A DNA stretch of 16,618 nucleotides from an uncultured Verrucomicrobiales bacterium (GCA_937969125.1 CALBVA010000088.1:1-16618), one strand, 5' to 3'. Shown: positions 1 to 8,661, counted from the first letter of the stretch. The notes: a model not told the origin generated them from the letters alone. Program-made: numbers and translations.

Positions 1-1411
1 CCAGGAAGCGTTCATACTCGCCACGGCTCAGCCCACGAAGGGCCGGAAGCGCAAGATCGATGAGAGCAATCTTACGTGCGGAGTGCAGCCCCCTGACTTC
101 CTCCTGCCAATCAAGCGCCAGAGTCTTCGCCTCCTCACCAGCCATCTTTTGGAGGAATGAGACCTCCCCCTGGCGAAGCTCATCGTCCTGGGCGAGCAAT
201 AGCCCGAAGATCAAAGCCTGGGCTTCCTCACGATCATGTGCGGCATCCTTCCACTGATCGGCGAGGCCATCGCGAATCTGCTGGCCGGAGGACACGCTCC
301 GGCGTGACCCCTCTCCCATGCCATCCAGTGCGCTGACCGCAGCCATGCCGGGAAGGGCGTCGAATGGTCCCTTCCTCGGGGCTTCGCGGCGGACATGTCC
401 TTCGGCGACTGGCTTGATCTCAGTCTCCTTGAACTTCCCGTCCCAGCTTTGCTGGATCGTCTTGATCCGAATCTCCAGCGGCGGATGAGTCGCGAGGCCG
501 AAGCTAAACATCCCACCGGACGAAAAAAACATGTGGCTGGCCTCACTCGCCTTGGGGGCACGAATTTTAGACCCATCGGCCATCCCTCCGATCTTCATGA
601 GTGCGCCCGCGATGCCATCGGGATTCCGCGTAAACTGCACCGCCGAGGCATCAGCCAGAAACTCTCGCTGCCTCGAAACTGCAGCCTGAATCATACGACC
701 GAAGAACACACCCAGCGAGCCGATCACGATCAATCCCACCCCAAGAGCGAAGAGTGCGATCATTACGCCCCCGCCCTCGCGGTCGTTGTTGCGTCGGCTG
801 GAAAAACTCTGATAGCGGAGCAGCTCCACCATGCCGCGACCGACGATTGAGATCACAAGAAGTCCGAAGACCATCCCCATGAGTCGCATGTTCAGGCGCA
901 TTTCACCATTGAGAATATGGCTGAATTCATGAGCAATGACGCCCGAGAGTTCATCGCGGGAAAGCCTCTGGACACAACCCCGCGTCACCCCGATCACCGC
1001 GTTTGAGGGCTCGGTTCCGGCGGCGAAGGCATTGATGCCCTCCTCGTGATCCATCAGATAGACCTGCGGCACCGGCATCCCGGAAGCGATGGCCATCTCT
1101 TCCACGATATTGAGCAACCGCTTCTCATCCTGATCGGTGCTGCCGGGCATCACCAGACGCCCGCCGAGATCATTCGCCACGACCGCTCCGCCGCTGCTCA
1201 GTTGCATTGACTTAAACCCGCTCGCGGCCAGGACCAATCCCACCGTCCCCACCGATGCGGGGATCATTAGGGACAATGACTGTCCCTGCCCCAGCGTGAA
1301 GAAGATGAGAGCATCCACCGCAGCTACCACCCCGATCAGGGCGAGGATAAACCAGAGGACCAGCCACTTCGTCCTACGACGGGCCTGATCCTGTGCCTCG
1401 AAAAAATCCAT
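1..1411 (-). CDS. M48 family membrane metallopeptidase (HtpX-like), 3' end cut by window
   Basis: Zinc-dependent membrane protease of the M48 (HtpX/Ste24) group, probably acting in inner-membrane protein quality control. I translated it from the minus strand: about 470 codons lie in the window and the frame is still open at base 1. Two hydrophobic segments lie near residues 17-38 and 45-65 and two more around 175-235. The zinc site reads HEFSH at residues 161-165, and the third ligand is Glu250 in REFLADA. THPPLEIRI near residue 310 is the typical end of the M48 domain. A further 150 or more residues follow, mostly polar and helical, which I cannot assign; longer M48 proteins of this kind occur beside lemA in other bacteria. 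The start ATG at 1411 is the first one after the lemA stop, which is in the same frame 33 bases upstream, so the two form an operon. I see no Shine-Dalgarno sequence. Confidence 0.93.
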   Translation of the reverse strand, partial: MDFFEAQDQARRRTKWLVLWFILALIGVVAAVDALIFFTLGQGQSLSLMIPASVGTVGLVLAASGFKSMQLSSGGAVVANDLGGRLVMPGSTDQDEKRLLNIVEEMAIASGMPVPQVYLMDHEEGINAFAAGTEPSNAVIGVTRGCVQRLSRDELSGVIAHEFSHILNGEMRLNMRLMGMVFGLLVISIVGRGMVELLRYQSFSSRRNNDREGGGVMIALFALGVGLIVIGSLGVFFGRMIQAAVSRQREFLADASAVQFTRNPDGIAGALMKIGGMADGSKIRAPKASEASHMFFSSGGMFSFGLATHPPLEIRIKTIQQSWDGKFKETEIKPVAEGHVRREAPRKGPFDALPGMAAVSALDGMGEGSRRSVSSGQQIRDGLADQWKDAAHDREEAQALIFGLLLAQDDELRQGEVSFLQKMAGEEAKTLALDWQEEVRGLHSARKIALIDLALPALRGLSRGEYERFL

Positions 1412-1444
1412 CCCGCAGCGTGTGGTGTTGGGGGTGCGCTCCGA

Positions 1445-2071
1445 TTAATCGAAGTCCACTTTGATCGCTTCGCGTTCGGACTCGTCCGCGACCTCGAAGA
1501 GCACGGCGGGATTAAAGTTAAACATCCCCGCAATGATGCTGCTGGGGAACATCTCCCGCTTATTATTATAGGCCATCACCGAGTCATTGTAACCTTGGCG
1601 GGCGAAGGCCACCTTATTCTCGGTGCTCGTGAGTTCCTCGCTCAGCTGCTTCATATTCTCGTTCGAGCGCAGATCGGGATAAGCCTCGGACAGCGCGAAG
1701 AGCCGTCCCATCACCGAGCTCAGACCGCCCTCGGCCTGCATGAGATTTTCCATTCCCGCTTTATTGTCGGGGCTCACTCCGCTGCGGGCGGACTCGGCGG
1801 CATTGCGTGCTTGAATGACCGCCTCCAGCGTCTCCTTCTCGTGATCCATGTAAGACTTCGCAGTCTCGACGAGATTCGGAATGAGATCGTGCCGACGCTT
1901 CAGCTGCACATCGATCTGCGCAAAGGCATTCCGAAACCGGTTCCGCAACTTCACCAGGCCATTGTATTGCCCCATGACAATGAAAGCTGCCAAGACACCA
2001 ATACCCAGGAGCACCGCGATGAAAATCCCTGCCCCGCTAAGAAACGACGCGATCACATTTAAATTATTCAT
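1445..2071 (-). CDS. lemA: LemA family membrane protein
   Basis: LemA-family protein: one N-terminal transmembrane helix followed by a long alpha-helical domain. Its molecular role is poorly known, but lemA is often found next to an M48 protease, as here. From the chosen start it has 208 residues, close to the usual 185-210. The membrane helix is at about residues 11-33. It is followed by the family signature: YNGLVKLRN, then AQIDVQLKRRHDLIPNLVET and YMDHEKETLEAV. The start at 2071 (MNNLNVI) puts the helix near the N-terminus. An in-frame ATG at 2086 (MMLPVMNN) is equally possible, since neither has a ribosome binding site. The M48 protease gene starts 33 bases after the stop, and ffh is divergent upstream. 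Confidence 0.95.
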   Translation of the reverse strand: MNNLNVIASFLSGAGIFIAVLLGIGVLAAFIVMGQYNGLVKLRNRFRNAFAQIDVQLKRRHDLIPNLVETAKSYMDHEKETLEAVIQARNAAESARSGVSPDNKAGMENLMQAEGGLSSVMGRLFALSEAYPDLRSNENMKQLSEELTSTENKVAFARQGYNDSVMAYNNKREMFPSSIIAGMFNFNPAVLFEVADESEREAIKVDFD

Positions 2072-2122
2072 AACAGGCAGCATCATCCGCCAGCGAATCC
2101 ATCCCTGCCACTATAAAATCAC

Positions 2123-2158
2123 CCTCACTTGAGAGCCGAGAAATCGCTCGGTGTGAGG
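2123..2158. promoter_or_regulatory. Two-tier hairpin in the lemA/ffh divergent region
   Basis: The outer arms CCTCAC (2123-2128) and GTGAGG (2153-2158) pair over 6 bp. Inside them CCGAG (2136-2140) and CTCGG (2147-2151) pair over 5 bp around AAATCG, with a 7-base bulge on one side and a single T on the other. A TATAAA box lies just upstream on the plus strand at 2112-2117 and could be a -10 element for ffh, which would place the hairpin in the ffh leader. No convincing -35 is visible. It could be an operator, a leader structure or chance. Confidence 0.3.
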
Positions 2159-2262
2159 AAGCTTGATCCGATCTTCTTCACCAGCTTCCCGGCGGCGATC
2201 GAAGGCCCCTTCCCTGCAAGGCAACTCTTGCAGTCCCCAGCCTCCTGACTATGCTTGCTCTC

Positions 2263-3717
2263 ATGTTCTCGAATCTCGCTGACAGCCTCGACAAAACTTT
2301 CCGGAACCTCCGGGGTGTCGGAAAAATCTCCGAAAAAAATATCGCCGATTCCCTCCGCGAAGTCCGTCTCGCCCTCCTCGAGGCCGATGTGGAGCAGGGC
2401 GTGGTCAAGGAGTTCCTCGCCAGTGTCACCGAGAAAGCCAAGGGCGAAGACGTCCTGAAATCGGTCAAACCCGGCGAGATGATCGTGAAGATCTTCCAGG
2501 ACGAACTCACCGAACTCCTCGGCGGTGACCAATCCCCCATCAATCTCAACCCTCCAGGATACGTCCTCCTCTGTGGTCTCAACGGTGCCGGTAAGACCAC
2601 CACCGCTGCAAAGCTCGCCCTCCGCCTCAAGAAGGAAGGCCGCCGTCCGCTCCTCGTCGCGCTGGACCTCTACCGCCCGGCTGCCATCGATCAACTCGCC
2701 AAGCTTGCCGAGCAGGTCGATGTCCCCTGCTACACTCCCGATCCCTCCGAGAAAAATCTCGTGAAGGTGGCCAAGGACGCCCTCAAGTGGTCCAAGGATC
2801 AGAATGGCACCGTCATCATCTTCGATACCGCCGGTCGACAGGAACTCGATCTCGAGCTCCTCGGCGAACTCAAGAAGCTCCATAACTTTCTCAAACCTGG
2901 CGAGACCCTCCTCGTCGCCGACTCCGCCACCGGTCAGCAGGCCGTCTCAGTCGCCCAGACCTTCGACCAAGAGATCGGCATCACCGGCCTCATTCTTACC
3001 AAACTCGATGGCGACGCCCGCGGTGGTGCCGCCCTCTCAATGCGCGCCGTCACCGGCAAGCCCATCAAATATATCGGTGAAGGCGAAAAGATGGAGAACC
3101 TCGCCGAGTTCCACCCCAGCCGCATGGCTGACCGCATCCTCGATATGGGTGACGTCGTCTCCATGGTCGAGCAGGTCTCGGAAAAGATCGATGAGAAGAA
3201 GGCCATGTCCGCCGCGAAGCGGATGCAGTCCGGAAAATTTGATTTCAATGACTTCCTCGAGCAGATGAAGATGATTCAAAATCTCGGGCCGCTCGATGGC
3301 ATCCTCGGCATGCTCCCCGGCTTCCGTCAGATCAAAAAACAGCTCCCCACCGGGGCTCTCGATGACGGCCGCATCAAGCAGATGGAAGCCATTGTCCTCT
3401 CAATGACCCTGCGCGAACGCGGCAAGCCTATCATCATCAAAGCCAGCCAGCGCAAGCGCATCGCCAAAGGCTCCGGCACCACCGTCCTCCAGGTTAACCA
3501 GCTCCTCAAGCAGTTCGGCCAGATGCAAAAGATGATGAAGTCCAAAGGAAAAATGAAGGACATGATGAAGCAGCTCGGCGGACTCTCTGGAGGTGGCGGC
3601 GGCGGACTCGGTGGCCTCGGCGGACTTATGGGTGGCAAAGGAGGCATGCCTGATATGAAGGACATGGGCGGCCTTGATGACCTCCTCGGCGGAGGAAAGG
3701 GACCAAAGGGGCGATAG
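2263..3717 (+). CDS. ffh: Signal recognition particle GTPase Ffh
   Basis: Ffh (SRP54), the GTPase that binds 4.5S RNA and signal sequences and delivers ribosomes to FtsY at the inner membrane. The product has 484 residues from MFSNLADSLDKTF, which aligns without gaps to the E. coli Ffh start (MFDNLTDRLSRTL). An ATG 12 bases upstream (2251) is therefore unlikely to be the start. The N domain carries LREVRLALLEADV. The G domain has the P-loop GLNGAGKTT at about 105-113, LDLYRPAAIDQL, DTAGRQ at about 188 and TKLDGDARGGAAL at about 246. The M domain carries FDFNDFLEQM, the RKRIAKGSG motif of the RNA-binding region and a Met-rich stretch. The last 45 or so residues are Gly/Met-rich with Lys and Asp. 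P-loop Asn and DTAGRQ replace the commoner Gln and DTAGRL. No Shine-Dalgarno sequence is seen. The SRP RNA gene is not in the window. Confidence 0.98.
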   Translation: MFSNLADSLDKTFRNLRGVGKISEKNIADSLREVRLALLEADVEQGVVKEFLASVTEKAKGEDVLKSVKPGEMIVKIFQDELTELLGGDQSPINLNPPGYVLLCGLNGAGKTTTAAKLALRLKKEGRRPLLVALDLYRPAAIDQLAKLAEQVDVPCYTPDPSEKNLVKVAKDALKWSKDQNGTVIIFDTAGRQELDLELLGELKKLHNFLKPGETLLVADSATGQQAVSVAQTFDQEIGITGLILTKLDGDARGGAALSMRAVTGKPIKYIGEGEKMENLAEFHPSRMADRILDMGDVVSMVEQVSEKIDEKKAMSAAKRMQSGKFDFNDFLEQMKMIQNLGPLDGILGMLPGFRQIKKQLPTGALDDGRIKQMEAIVLSMTLRERGKPIIIKASQRKRIAKGSGTTVLQVNQLLKQFGQMQKMMKSKGKMKDMMKQLGGLSGGGGGGLGGLGGLMGGKGGMPDMKDMGGLDDLLGGGKGPKGR

Positions 3718-3774
3718 GTTTTCCAATCAGCTCCCCGCTGGCTTTGGCGAGAATCGGCCACACAGCCCCCTCGA

Positions 3775-3804
3775 TTTGGAGGCTCGTTATCATTAACCTC
3801 CAAA
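3775..3804. repeat. 8-bp inverted repeat downstream of ffh
   Basis: TTTGGAGG (3775-3782) and CCTCCAAA (3797-3804) form a perfect 8-bp stem with a 14-base loop. It lies in the 146-bp gap between ffh and the TPR gene. No T-run follows on either strand, so it is not a textbook intrinsic terminator. It may still act as an RNA 3' end or as an operator for the TPR gene 60 bases downstream. Nothing else recognisable is in this gap. Confidence 0.35.
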
Positions 3805-3863
3805 GTCGCGAAAGCTAGGATCTTAGGATGGAGATTCCCGCGTGCTTGAGTTAGATTTCCTCC

Positions 3864-6464
3864 GTGCGAATTTCCGTCCTTCTTTTTCTCACTGCGCATT
3901 TCGCCTTCGGCCAGACCCTGACCTGGAAGAAGGTGCGCGACCTGAGGGATTATCGTGCCGCCCGTGAGCACCTCGCAAACTACCTTCCGGATCTCGCCAT
4001 CCCAAAAATTCAGACTCTCCTTCTCAAGCAAGGACTCGATCAATCTGCCAAGAAAAACCTCCTCACCCTTCTCGGTGAAGCACAGGTGCGGAACGGTCAT
4101 TCGGAGACCGCGATTAAGACCCTGCTCAACCCATCCCTCAAGGACTTCAGCCCGGCGCATCTCTGGCGATCCTACGCCTATGGTCGCCTCGGCCGCTATC
4201 AGGAGGCTATCGTCGCTTTGGAAAAAATCGATCGCTCCACCATGATCCCGGAAGCCAGTCTGCAGGCTGCCATCCTGCTGGAGACCCTGGGTGACTACGA
4301 TGCCGCTCACTTGAAGCTCAAGACAGCTCTAAAATCCAAAAATCCCGCCTTGATCCGTGAAGCGCAGTTTCGCCAAACCTCCCTCGAGCTAGCTTCAGGC
4401 AATCTCACCCAAGCAGAAAAATCCTTCGCCAAGATCAAACCCACAACCCCGCGGGAAGAAGCTCTTCAGCGCTATCTTCTCGGGCGGATCCAGATGGCTA
4501 AAAAACAACGCGTCGAGGCTATCGGAACCTTCCAATCTCTCCTCGCTCCACCGACCGAAGGCCGCACTCCTCTACCCTCCGACCTCTACCACGAAGCCAC
4601 CCTGGCCCTGGTCGATAGCTTCGCACTCGAAAATAAAAACAACGACGCCGCCACCGCCTTACTGGAGATCATTGAAAAGGATCCGAACTCTCCCCGGCTG
4701 GATCAGCTCTTCATCCGCTTGGAGAAGTTCGCTCCGTCCATCGATCTCAATCCCATCCTTACGAAACTCCTCACCTGGCTTCCCTCGGCCAATCAGGACC
4801 CGACCTTTTTTGCCATTCCGGATGGCTATGCTCCGGGCCTCAACTCCGACTTCGCCTCGGCGCAAAACTTCACCAGCTCCACCAGCAGTCCATCCTTCCC
4901 GGATCGTGCCCTGTATGCCCTGCACTTCATCGCAAAGCGGCAACTGCAATCGGACGACCCGGCTGAAATCAGCTCCGGGAAGTCGCGGCTCGCCCATCTT
5001 CAGGTTCTCGCCACTCCGCGCTTTACCCCGCTCGTTTCCTCCTCGCTGCTGGAGCTGGGGCTACTCGCGATGAAACAGGAAAAGTTTCCAGAGGCGCGCT
5101 CATACTTCGACCTCCTTCAGGATGAAATGCACCCCGCATCATACCGTGCGTATGCCAATGCCCTCACCGGCGAAACAGCGATGGCGCAGGAGGACCCCAC
5201 CAAGGCAAGTGAAGCCTTCCTAAGGGCCCGACAACTGGCATCAGAGATCAATCTCTCCGAGCTCGAAAACGCCACTGCGCTCAATGCCGGCATCACCCTG
5301 CTTGCCACCGAACAAGGGGGAAAATTGGACCAACTCACCCGCTCCCTCCAGAGTTCCGATGCCCGCGCCTTCCTCCTCCTGGAACGTGGACTACGACTGA
5401 AGACACGCCTCGACCCTGGTGCCCGCCCACTCCTTCAGGCCTTCATCAAGACCTTCCCCGATAACCCCCGGGTTAATGAAGCCTCCCTCGCCCTCGCCGA
5501 AAGCGCCCTCTTCACCCGGCCCATCGACCGGGATCTCGCCCTCGCCGAAATACGTGAGCTGAAGCTCACCCCGGAGCAGCTCGAAGAGTTACAACCCCGC
5601 CGCCTCCGTGTGCTGCTCGTGCTCGGTGAGGGCATGAAAGAGGCCGATGACTTCCTCTCCCGTTTTCCGAAACATCCGCAGGCCGCAACCATCATGTTTC
5701 ACCTCGGAAAGGCCTATCGCACTGCCGAGACTAATGAAGTCGGCCAGGCTTACATCACCTTCGAGAAGTTTCTCGAAGCTTATCCAGAACACGAGCTGAA
5801 CGACGCCGCCCGCTACCTCGCCGCCCTCTCTGCGCTGGCCTCCGGCACCGAGTCATCGGAGGAAGATGCCTTAAAACGCTTCCGCGAGCTCATGGCCAAA
5901 GAAGGCCCTCTGGCCAGCGAAGCAACCATCGCCCTGGTTAGCCTGCTCATCGACCGCGACCAACAGGAACTAGCCATCGTCGAGGCGAAATCCCGCCTCG
6001 CGATGAAGAAAGTCACCGCAAATGACCGCCGCCGCCTCCTCGTCCTCGCCGCTGATGCTGCGGGACAGCTAAACGACTACGAGGGCGCACTCGGATATTA
6101 TAAGGAACTCCTTGCTCAGAAAAACCTCCCCGTAATCTGGCGGAACCGAGTGGGATTTCACCGCGGCGTCATTCTCGAAAAGTTAGGCCGGAAGAGCGAA
6201 GCACTCAAAGCCTATCTCTCCGTGGTCAATCGTGATCTCGACCCCGCAAAGGCCTCTGTGCAGGAATGGAAGTGGTTTGATAAGTGCGGCATTGAAGGCG
6301 CCCTCGCTCTGCTGGAACGCGAAAAACGCTGGCACGCCGCCATCAAGCTGGCGGAAAAATTAGGCCGTAGCGGCAGCCCCCGCTCCGCTGACGCTTTGGA
6401 AACCGCGGACCGGATCAGCCTGAAGGAAATGATTCCAAAAATGCGAATCAAACCAGTCAGGTAG
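3864..6464 (+). CDS. Exported TPR-repeat protein
   Basis: An 866-residue protein with a signal peptide (MRISVLLFLTAHFAFG, predicted cut before QTLTW) and no lipobox cysteine, so probably periplasmic or outer-membrane associated. Most of it is helical tetratricopeptide-type repeats. Clear units lie near residues 98-122 (LGRYQEAIVALEKI), 132-156 (LGDYDAAHLKLKTAL), 197-229, 395-420 (EKFPEARSYFDLL), 609-660, 724-752 (LNDYEGALGYYKELL) and 765-795 (LGRKSEALKAYLSVV). The 609-660 section, with FEKFLEAYPEHELNDAARYL, resembles the BamD/CpoB type of TPR. TPR proteins are scaffolds, so the partner is unknown. The start is GTG at 3864; an in-frame TAG lies four codons upstream and there is no ATG alternative before the signal peptide. 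The gene is transcribed alone and converges on fabD. Confidence 0.85.
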   Translation: MRISVLLFLTAHFAFGQTLTWKKVRDLRDYRAAREHLANYLPDLAIPKIQTLLLKQGLDQSAKKNLLTLLGEAQVRNGHSETAIKTLLNPSLKDFSPAHLWRSYAYGRLGRYQEAIVALEKIDRSTMIPEASLQAAILLETLGDYDAAHLKLKTALKSKNPALIREAQFRQTSLELASGNLTQAEKSFAKIKPTTPREEALQRYLLGRIQMAKKQRVEAIGTFQSLLAPPTEGRTPLPSDLYHEATLALVDSFALENKNNDAATALLEIIEKDPNSPRLDQLFIRLEKFAPSIDLNPILTKLLTWLPSANQDPTFFAIPDGYAPGLNSDFASAQNFTSSTSSPSFPDRALYALHFIAKRQLQSDDPAEISSGKSRLAHLQVLATPRFTPLVSSSLLELGLLAMKQEKFPEARSYFDLLQDEMHPASYRAYANALTGETAMAQEDPTKASEAFLRARQLASEINLSELENATALNAGITLLATEQGGKLDQLTRSLQSSDARAFLLLERGLRLKTRLDPGARPLLQAFIKTFPDNPRVNEASLALAESALFTRPIDRDLALAEIRELKLTPEQLEELQPRRLRVLLVLGEGMKEADDFLSRFPKHPQAATIMFHLGKAYRTAETNEVGQAYITFEKFLEAYPEHELNDAARYLAALSALASGTESSEEDALKRFRELMAKEGPLASEATIALVSLLIDRDQQELAIVEAKSRLAMKKVTANDRRRLLVLAADAAGQLNDYEGALGYYKELLAQKNLPVIWRNRVGFHRGVILEKLGRKSEALKAYLSVVNRDLDPAKASVQEWKWFDKCGIEGALALLEREKRWHAAIKLAEKLGRSGSPRSADALETADRISLKEMIPKMRIKPVR

Positions 6465-6496
6465 ATCGAACCACTATCACTAAAAAGATGAGACTC

Positions 6497-6538
6497 GATT
6501 TGGGTTTTTGAGGGTGACCCGCAAAGCCAGACCCAATC
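6497..6538. terminator. Possible terminator between convergent TPR gene and fabD
   Basis: GATTTGGGT (6497-6505) and ACCCAATC (6531-6538) pair over 8 bp with one bulged T and a long 25-base loop. It lies in the 75-bp gap between two converging genes, where a terminator is expected. Read on the minus strand, a run of five T follows about a dozen bases later. The long loop and the displaced T-run make it a weak candidate. Confidence 0.25.
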
Positions 6539-6539
6539 T

Positions 6540-7466
6540 TCAGCTCATTTCCAAAATCGCCGCTTCCAGCGACTCGGCATCCTCGATCGAGATCACCCGA
6601 GCTTCCTTATCAATGCGCGCCATGAACCCAGCGAGCACTTTACCTGGTCCGAGTTCGATGAAGAGATGATGCCCCTGCTCGCGCAGCAAGCGGATGGTCT
6701 CAATCCAGCGGACTGATCCAGTCACCTGCTTCGTCAGCGACTCGCGAATGGCATCAGCGCCCTCGGCGGGAACCGCGAGGAAGTTCGAAACCACCGGAAT
6801 CGTGGGTTCATTGATCTCCGCACCAGCCAGAGCTCCCGATAGCTTCTCCTGCGCACCCGCCATGAGCCGGGAGTGATACGCACCGGCCACCTGCAGCTTC
6901 TTGCCCATACGCAGGCCGAATTCCTTCGCCTTTGCCACGGCCTGATCAATGCCTTCCTCCGCCCCTGAAAGCACGGTCTGGCCGGGGCAATTGAGATTCG
7001 CGATATCGACATCGCACTCCGCCGCGAGCTTCGCGACATCCTCGTCACTCCCACCGATCATAGCAGCCATCGAACCCGGGTTCGCCTCGCAGGCTTCATC
7101 CATCAGCTCACCACGCTTCGCGACCAGCTTCAATCCCTCCTCAAACGAAAAAGTTCCCGCAGCAGCATGAGCGGTCATTTCACCAAGCGAAAGCCCCGCC
7201 GCCGCGACCGGCTCCAGCCCCGGAACTTTTTCCTTCAAAACTTCCAGCAAAGCCAAGCCATGCACAAAGAGGGCGGGCTGGCAATTACCGGTCTTGGTGA
7301 GAGCTTCCGCCGGACCTTCGAACATTACTGAAGTCAGCGAACGACCCAGTACCTCATCGGCTTTTTCAAAAAGCTCCTTGGCCACCGGATAGGTCGTCAC
7401 GAGATCCTGCCCCATGCCCACTTTCTGGGCGCCCTGTCCTGAGAATAAGAGAACTGCTTTGCTCAT
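6540..7466 (-). CDS. fabD: Malonyl-CoA:acyl carrier protein transacylase
   Basis: FabD moves malonyl groups from CoA to acyl carrier protein, feeding fatty-acid elongation in the cytosol. It has 308 residues, the normal length. Visible active-site parts are the oxyanion-loop Gln11 in FSGQGAQ, the nucleophile Ser93 in GLSLGE, Arg118 in KRGELM and His198 in AYHSRLM; NLNCPGQTVLSG at about 158-168 and IELGPGKVL near the C-terminus are also typical. The residue before the nucleophile's LGE motif differs from E. coli FabD, which has GHSLGE; GLSLGE is also what I recall from plastid enzymes. The gene lies 18 bp downstream of glxK on the same strand and is probably co-transcribed, although the two pathways are unrelated. 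No other fab genes are in the window. No Shine-Dalgarno sequence is seen. Confidence 0.97.
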   Translation of the reverse strand: MSKAVLLFSGQGAQKVGMGQDLVTTYPVAKELFEKADEVLGRSLTSVMFEGPAEALTKTGNCQPALFVHGLALLEVLKEKVPGLEPVAAAGLSLGEMTAHAAAGTFSFEEGLKLVAKRGELMDEACEANPGSMAAMIGGSDEDVAKLAAECDVDIANLNCPGQTVLSGAEEGIDQAVAKAKEFGLRMGKKLQVAGAYHSRLMAGAQEKLSGALAGAEINEPTIPVVSNFLAVPAEGADAIRESLTKQVTGSVRWIETIRLLREQGHHLFIELGPGKVLAGFMARIDKEARVISIEDAESLEAAILEMS

Positions 7467-7484
7467 CGGCGCGAGTCAAACCGC

Positions 7485-8582
7485 TCACACCAGCGGGAGC
7501 AAGTCCCGAAGCTCCCTCACCCGGCGGGTCAGCAGATCCGCCGCCCCCTCCATGAGCATCGCCACCGGTAGATCAAAGTCAGTGAGCGCCCCACATTGAT
7601 CAAAGAGACCACATCCACGGACCTCTTTGTCAATCTGACCCGCCAGCCCGAGGACCGGCTTGCCCAGATCTTTCGCCAACCGCGCGACACCCACCGGGCC
7701 TTTTCCAGAGAGCGATTGCTCATCCAGCGAGCCCTCACCGGTAATGACCAGATCGGCCTCCGCGATTCGTGAGGAGAGATCCATGGCCTCCGCCACCAGA
7801 TCGAATCCCGGATGCAGCTCCGCATTTAGAAAGTGCATCATCCCAAAGCCCAACCCTCCCGCCGCTCCGGCTCCCGGGGTCTCCGCAAGCGCTTCAGCCT
7901 GCGTGATCTCCATGAGCCGAGTCAGAAACTTCTCCAGCTGTGGTCGTTCAATCTCGCCCGCTCCTTTCTGCGGGCCGAAAACCTCCGTCGCACCATTCTC
8001 CCCCAGCAGCGGATTCTCAACATCGCAGGCCACATCCACCGGGGGCAATTTCGCCATTCCCGAAAGATCAACCATCGCCAGATCCGTCAGCCCGGCCGGA
8101 GTGGCCATCAGGACATCCTCCTCCGCATCCAAAAACAATCCGCCCAGCGCCGCCACCATCCCCACTCCGCCGTCATTGGTGGCGCTCCCACCCAGACCGA
8201 TCAGGATCCGCTCCACCTCCTTCCGTCCCGCCGCGTCCTGCAGCATCAAGCCCACCCCATAAGTGGAGGAATTCATAAGATCACGGTCCACCTCCGCAAT
8301 GTGCTCATAGCCGCAGGCCGAGGCCATTTCCATCACCGCCAAACCCGAAGGCGTGACCGCGTAGCGAGCAGTGCGTGCGCGGTGCACGGCATCCACCGTC
8401 TCCACCTCCACCCATTTTCCGCCGAGCGCTGCCAGCATCGTTTCGGTGAAGCCTTCCCCACCATCGGCTATGGGACAGAGATCGATCTCCCACTCCTCCG
8501 GCAATCCCGCCGCAATCGCCGCCGCCGCCTCATTCGCCGTCAGCGACCCTTTAAACTTATCGTTGGCAATCAATACCCGCAT
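7485..8582 (-). CDS. glxK: Glycerate 2-kinase (GlxK/GarK family)
   Basis: Phosphorylates D-glycerate with ATP to 2-phosphoglycerate, returning glyoxylate- or glucarate-derived carbon to glycolysis. The product has 366 residues from MRVLIANDKFKGSLTANEAA, which aligns with the start of E. coli GarK. An ATG 27 bases upstream (8609) would add nine residues the family lacks. Family blocks in order are IADGGEG (38-44), GLGGSATNDGG (129-139), CDVENPLLGENGA (186-198), FGPQKGA (202-208), PGAGAAGG (236-243), VITGEG (279-284) and LDEQSLSGKGP (286-296). All invariant stretches I know of are intact, so it should be active. It is first of a two-gene unit with fabD and is divergent from phd-vapC, with 86 bp between the two start codons. 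I chose glxK as the symbol, but garK is an equivalent name. Confidence 0.94.
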   Translation of the reverse strand: MRVLIANDKFKGSLTANEAAAAIAAGLPEEWEIDLCPIADGGEGFTETMLAALGGKWVEVETVDAVHRARTARYAVTPSGLAVMEMASACGYEHIAEVDRDLMNSSTYGVGLMLQDAAGRKEVERILIGLGGSATNDGGVGMVAALGGLFLDAEEDVLMATPAGLTDLAMVDLSGMAKLPPVDVACDVENPLLGENGATEVFGPQKGAGEIERPQLEKFLTRLMEITQAEALAETPGAGAAGGLGFGMMHFLNAELHPGFDLVAEAMDLSSRIAEADLVITGEGSLDEQSLSGKGPVGVARLAKDLGKPVLGLAGQIDKEVRGCGLFDQCGALTDFDLPVAMLMEGAADLLTRRVRELRDLLPLV

Positions 8583-8631
8583 GCCGATTCGTAGCAGCTC
8601 AGGGGCCAAGGTGAATTCTTCAATTCCGCCC

Positions 8632-8661
8632 TTGTCAAATCAGACCAGACTAGTCTAGTCT
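8632..8661 (+). promoter_or_regulatory. Candidate promoter of phd-vapC, possibly leaderless
   Basis: TTGTCA (8632-8637) matches the -35 consensus at five of six bases. TAGTCT (8656-8661), 18 bases further on, keeps the first T, the A and the last T of a -10 box. Transcription would start about 7 bases later, essentially at the ATG of phd (8669), giving a leaderless message. This fits the absence of any Shine-Dalgarno sequence there. The -10 box lies inside the palindrome, as expected for an autorepressed operon. All of this is inferred from sequence alone. Confidence 0.35.

Noticed and set aside
3327..4310. 327-codon open frame on the minus strand across the end of ffh and the start of the TPR gene
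   Set aside because: It is antisense to two well-supported genes, has a Pro/Ser/Arg-rich composition typical of shadow frames in GC-rich DNA, and shows no recognisable domain.
7833..8594. 253-codon plus-strand frame (and a second at 7660-8262) opposite glxK
   Set aside because: His/Arg/Ser-rich translation without domains, lying entirely within the strongly conserved glycerate kinase gene.
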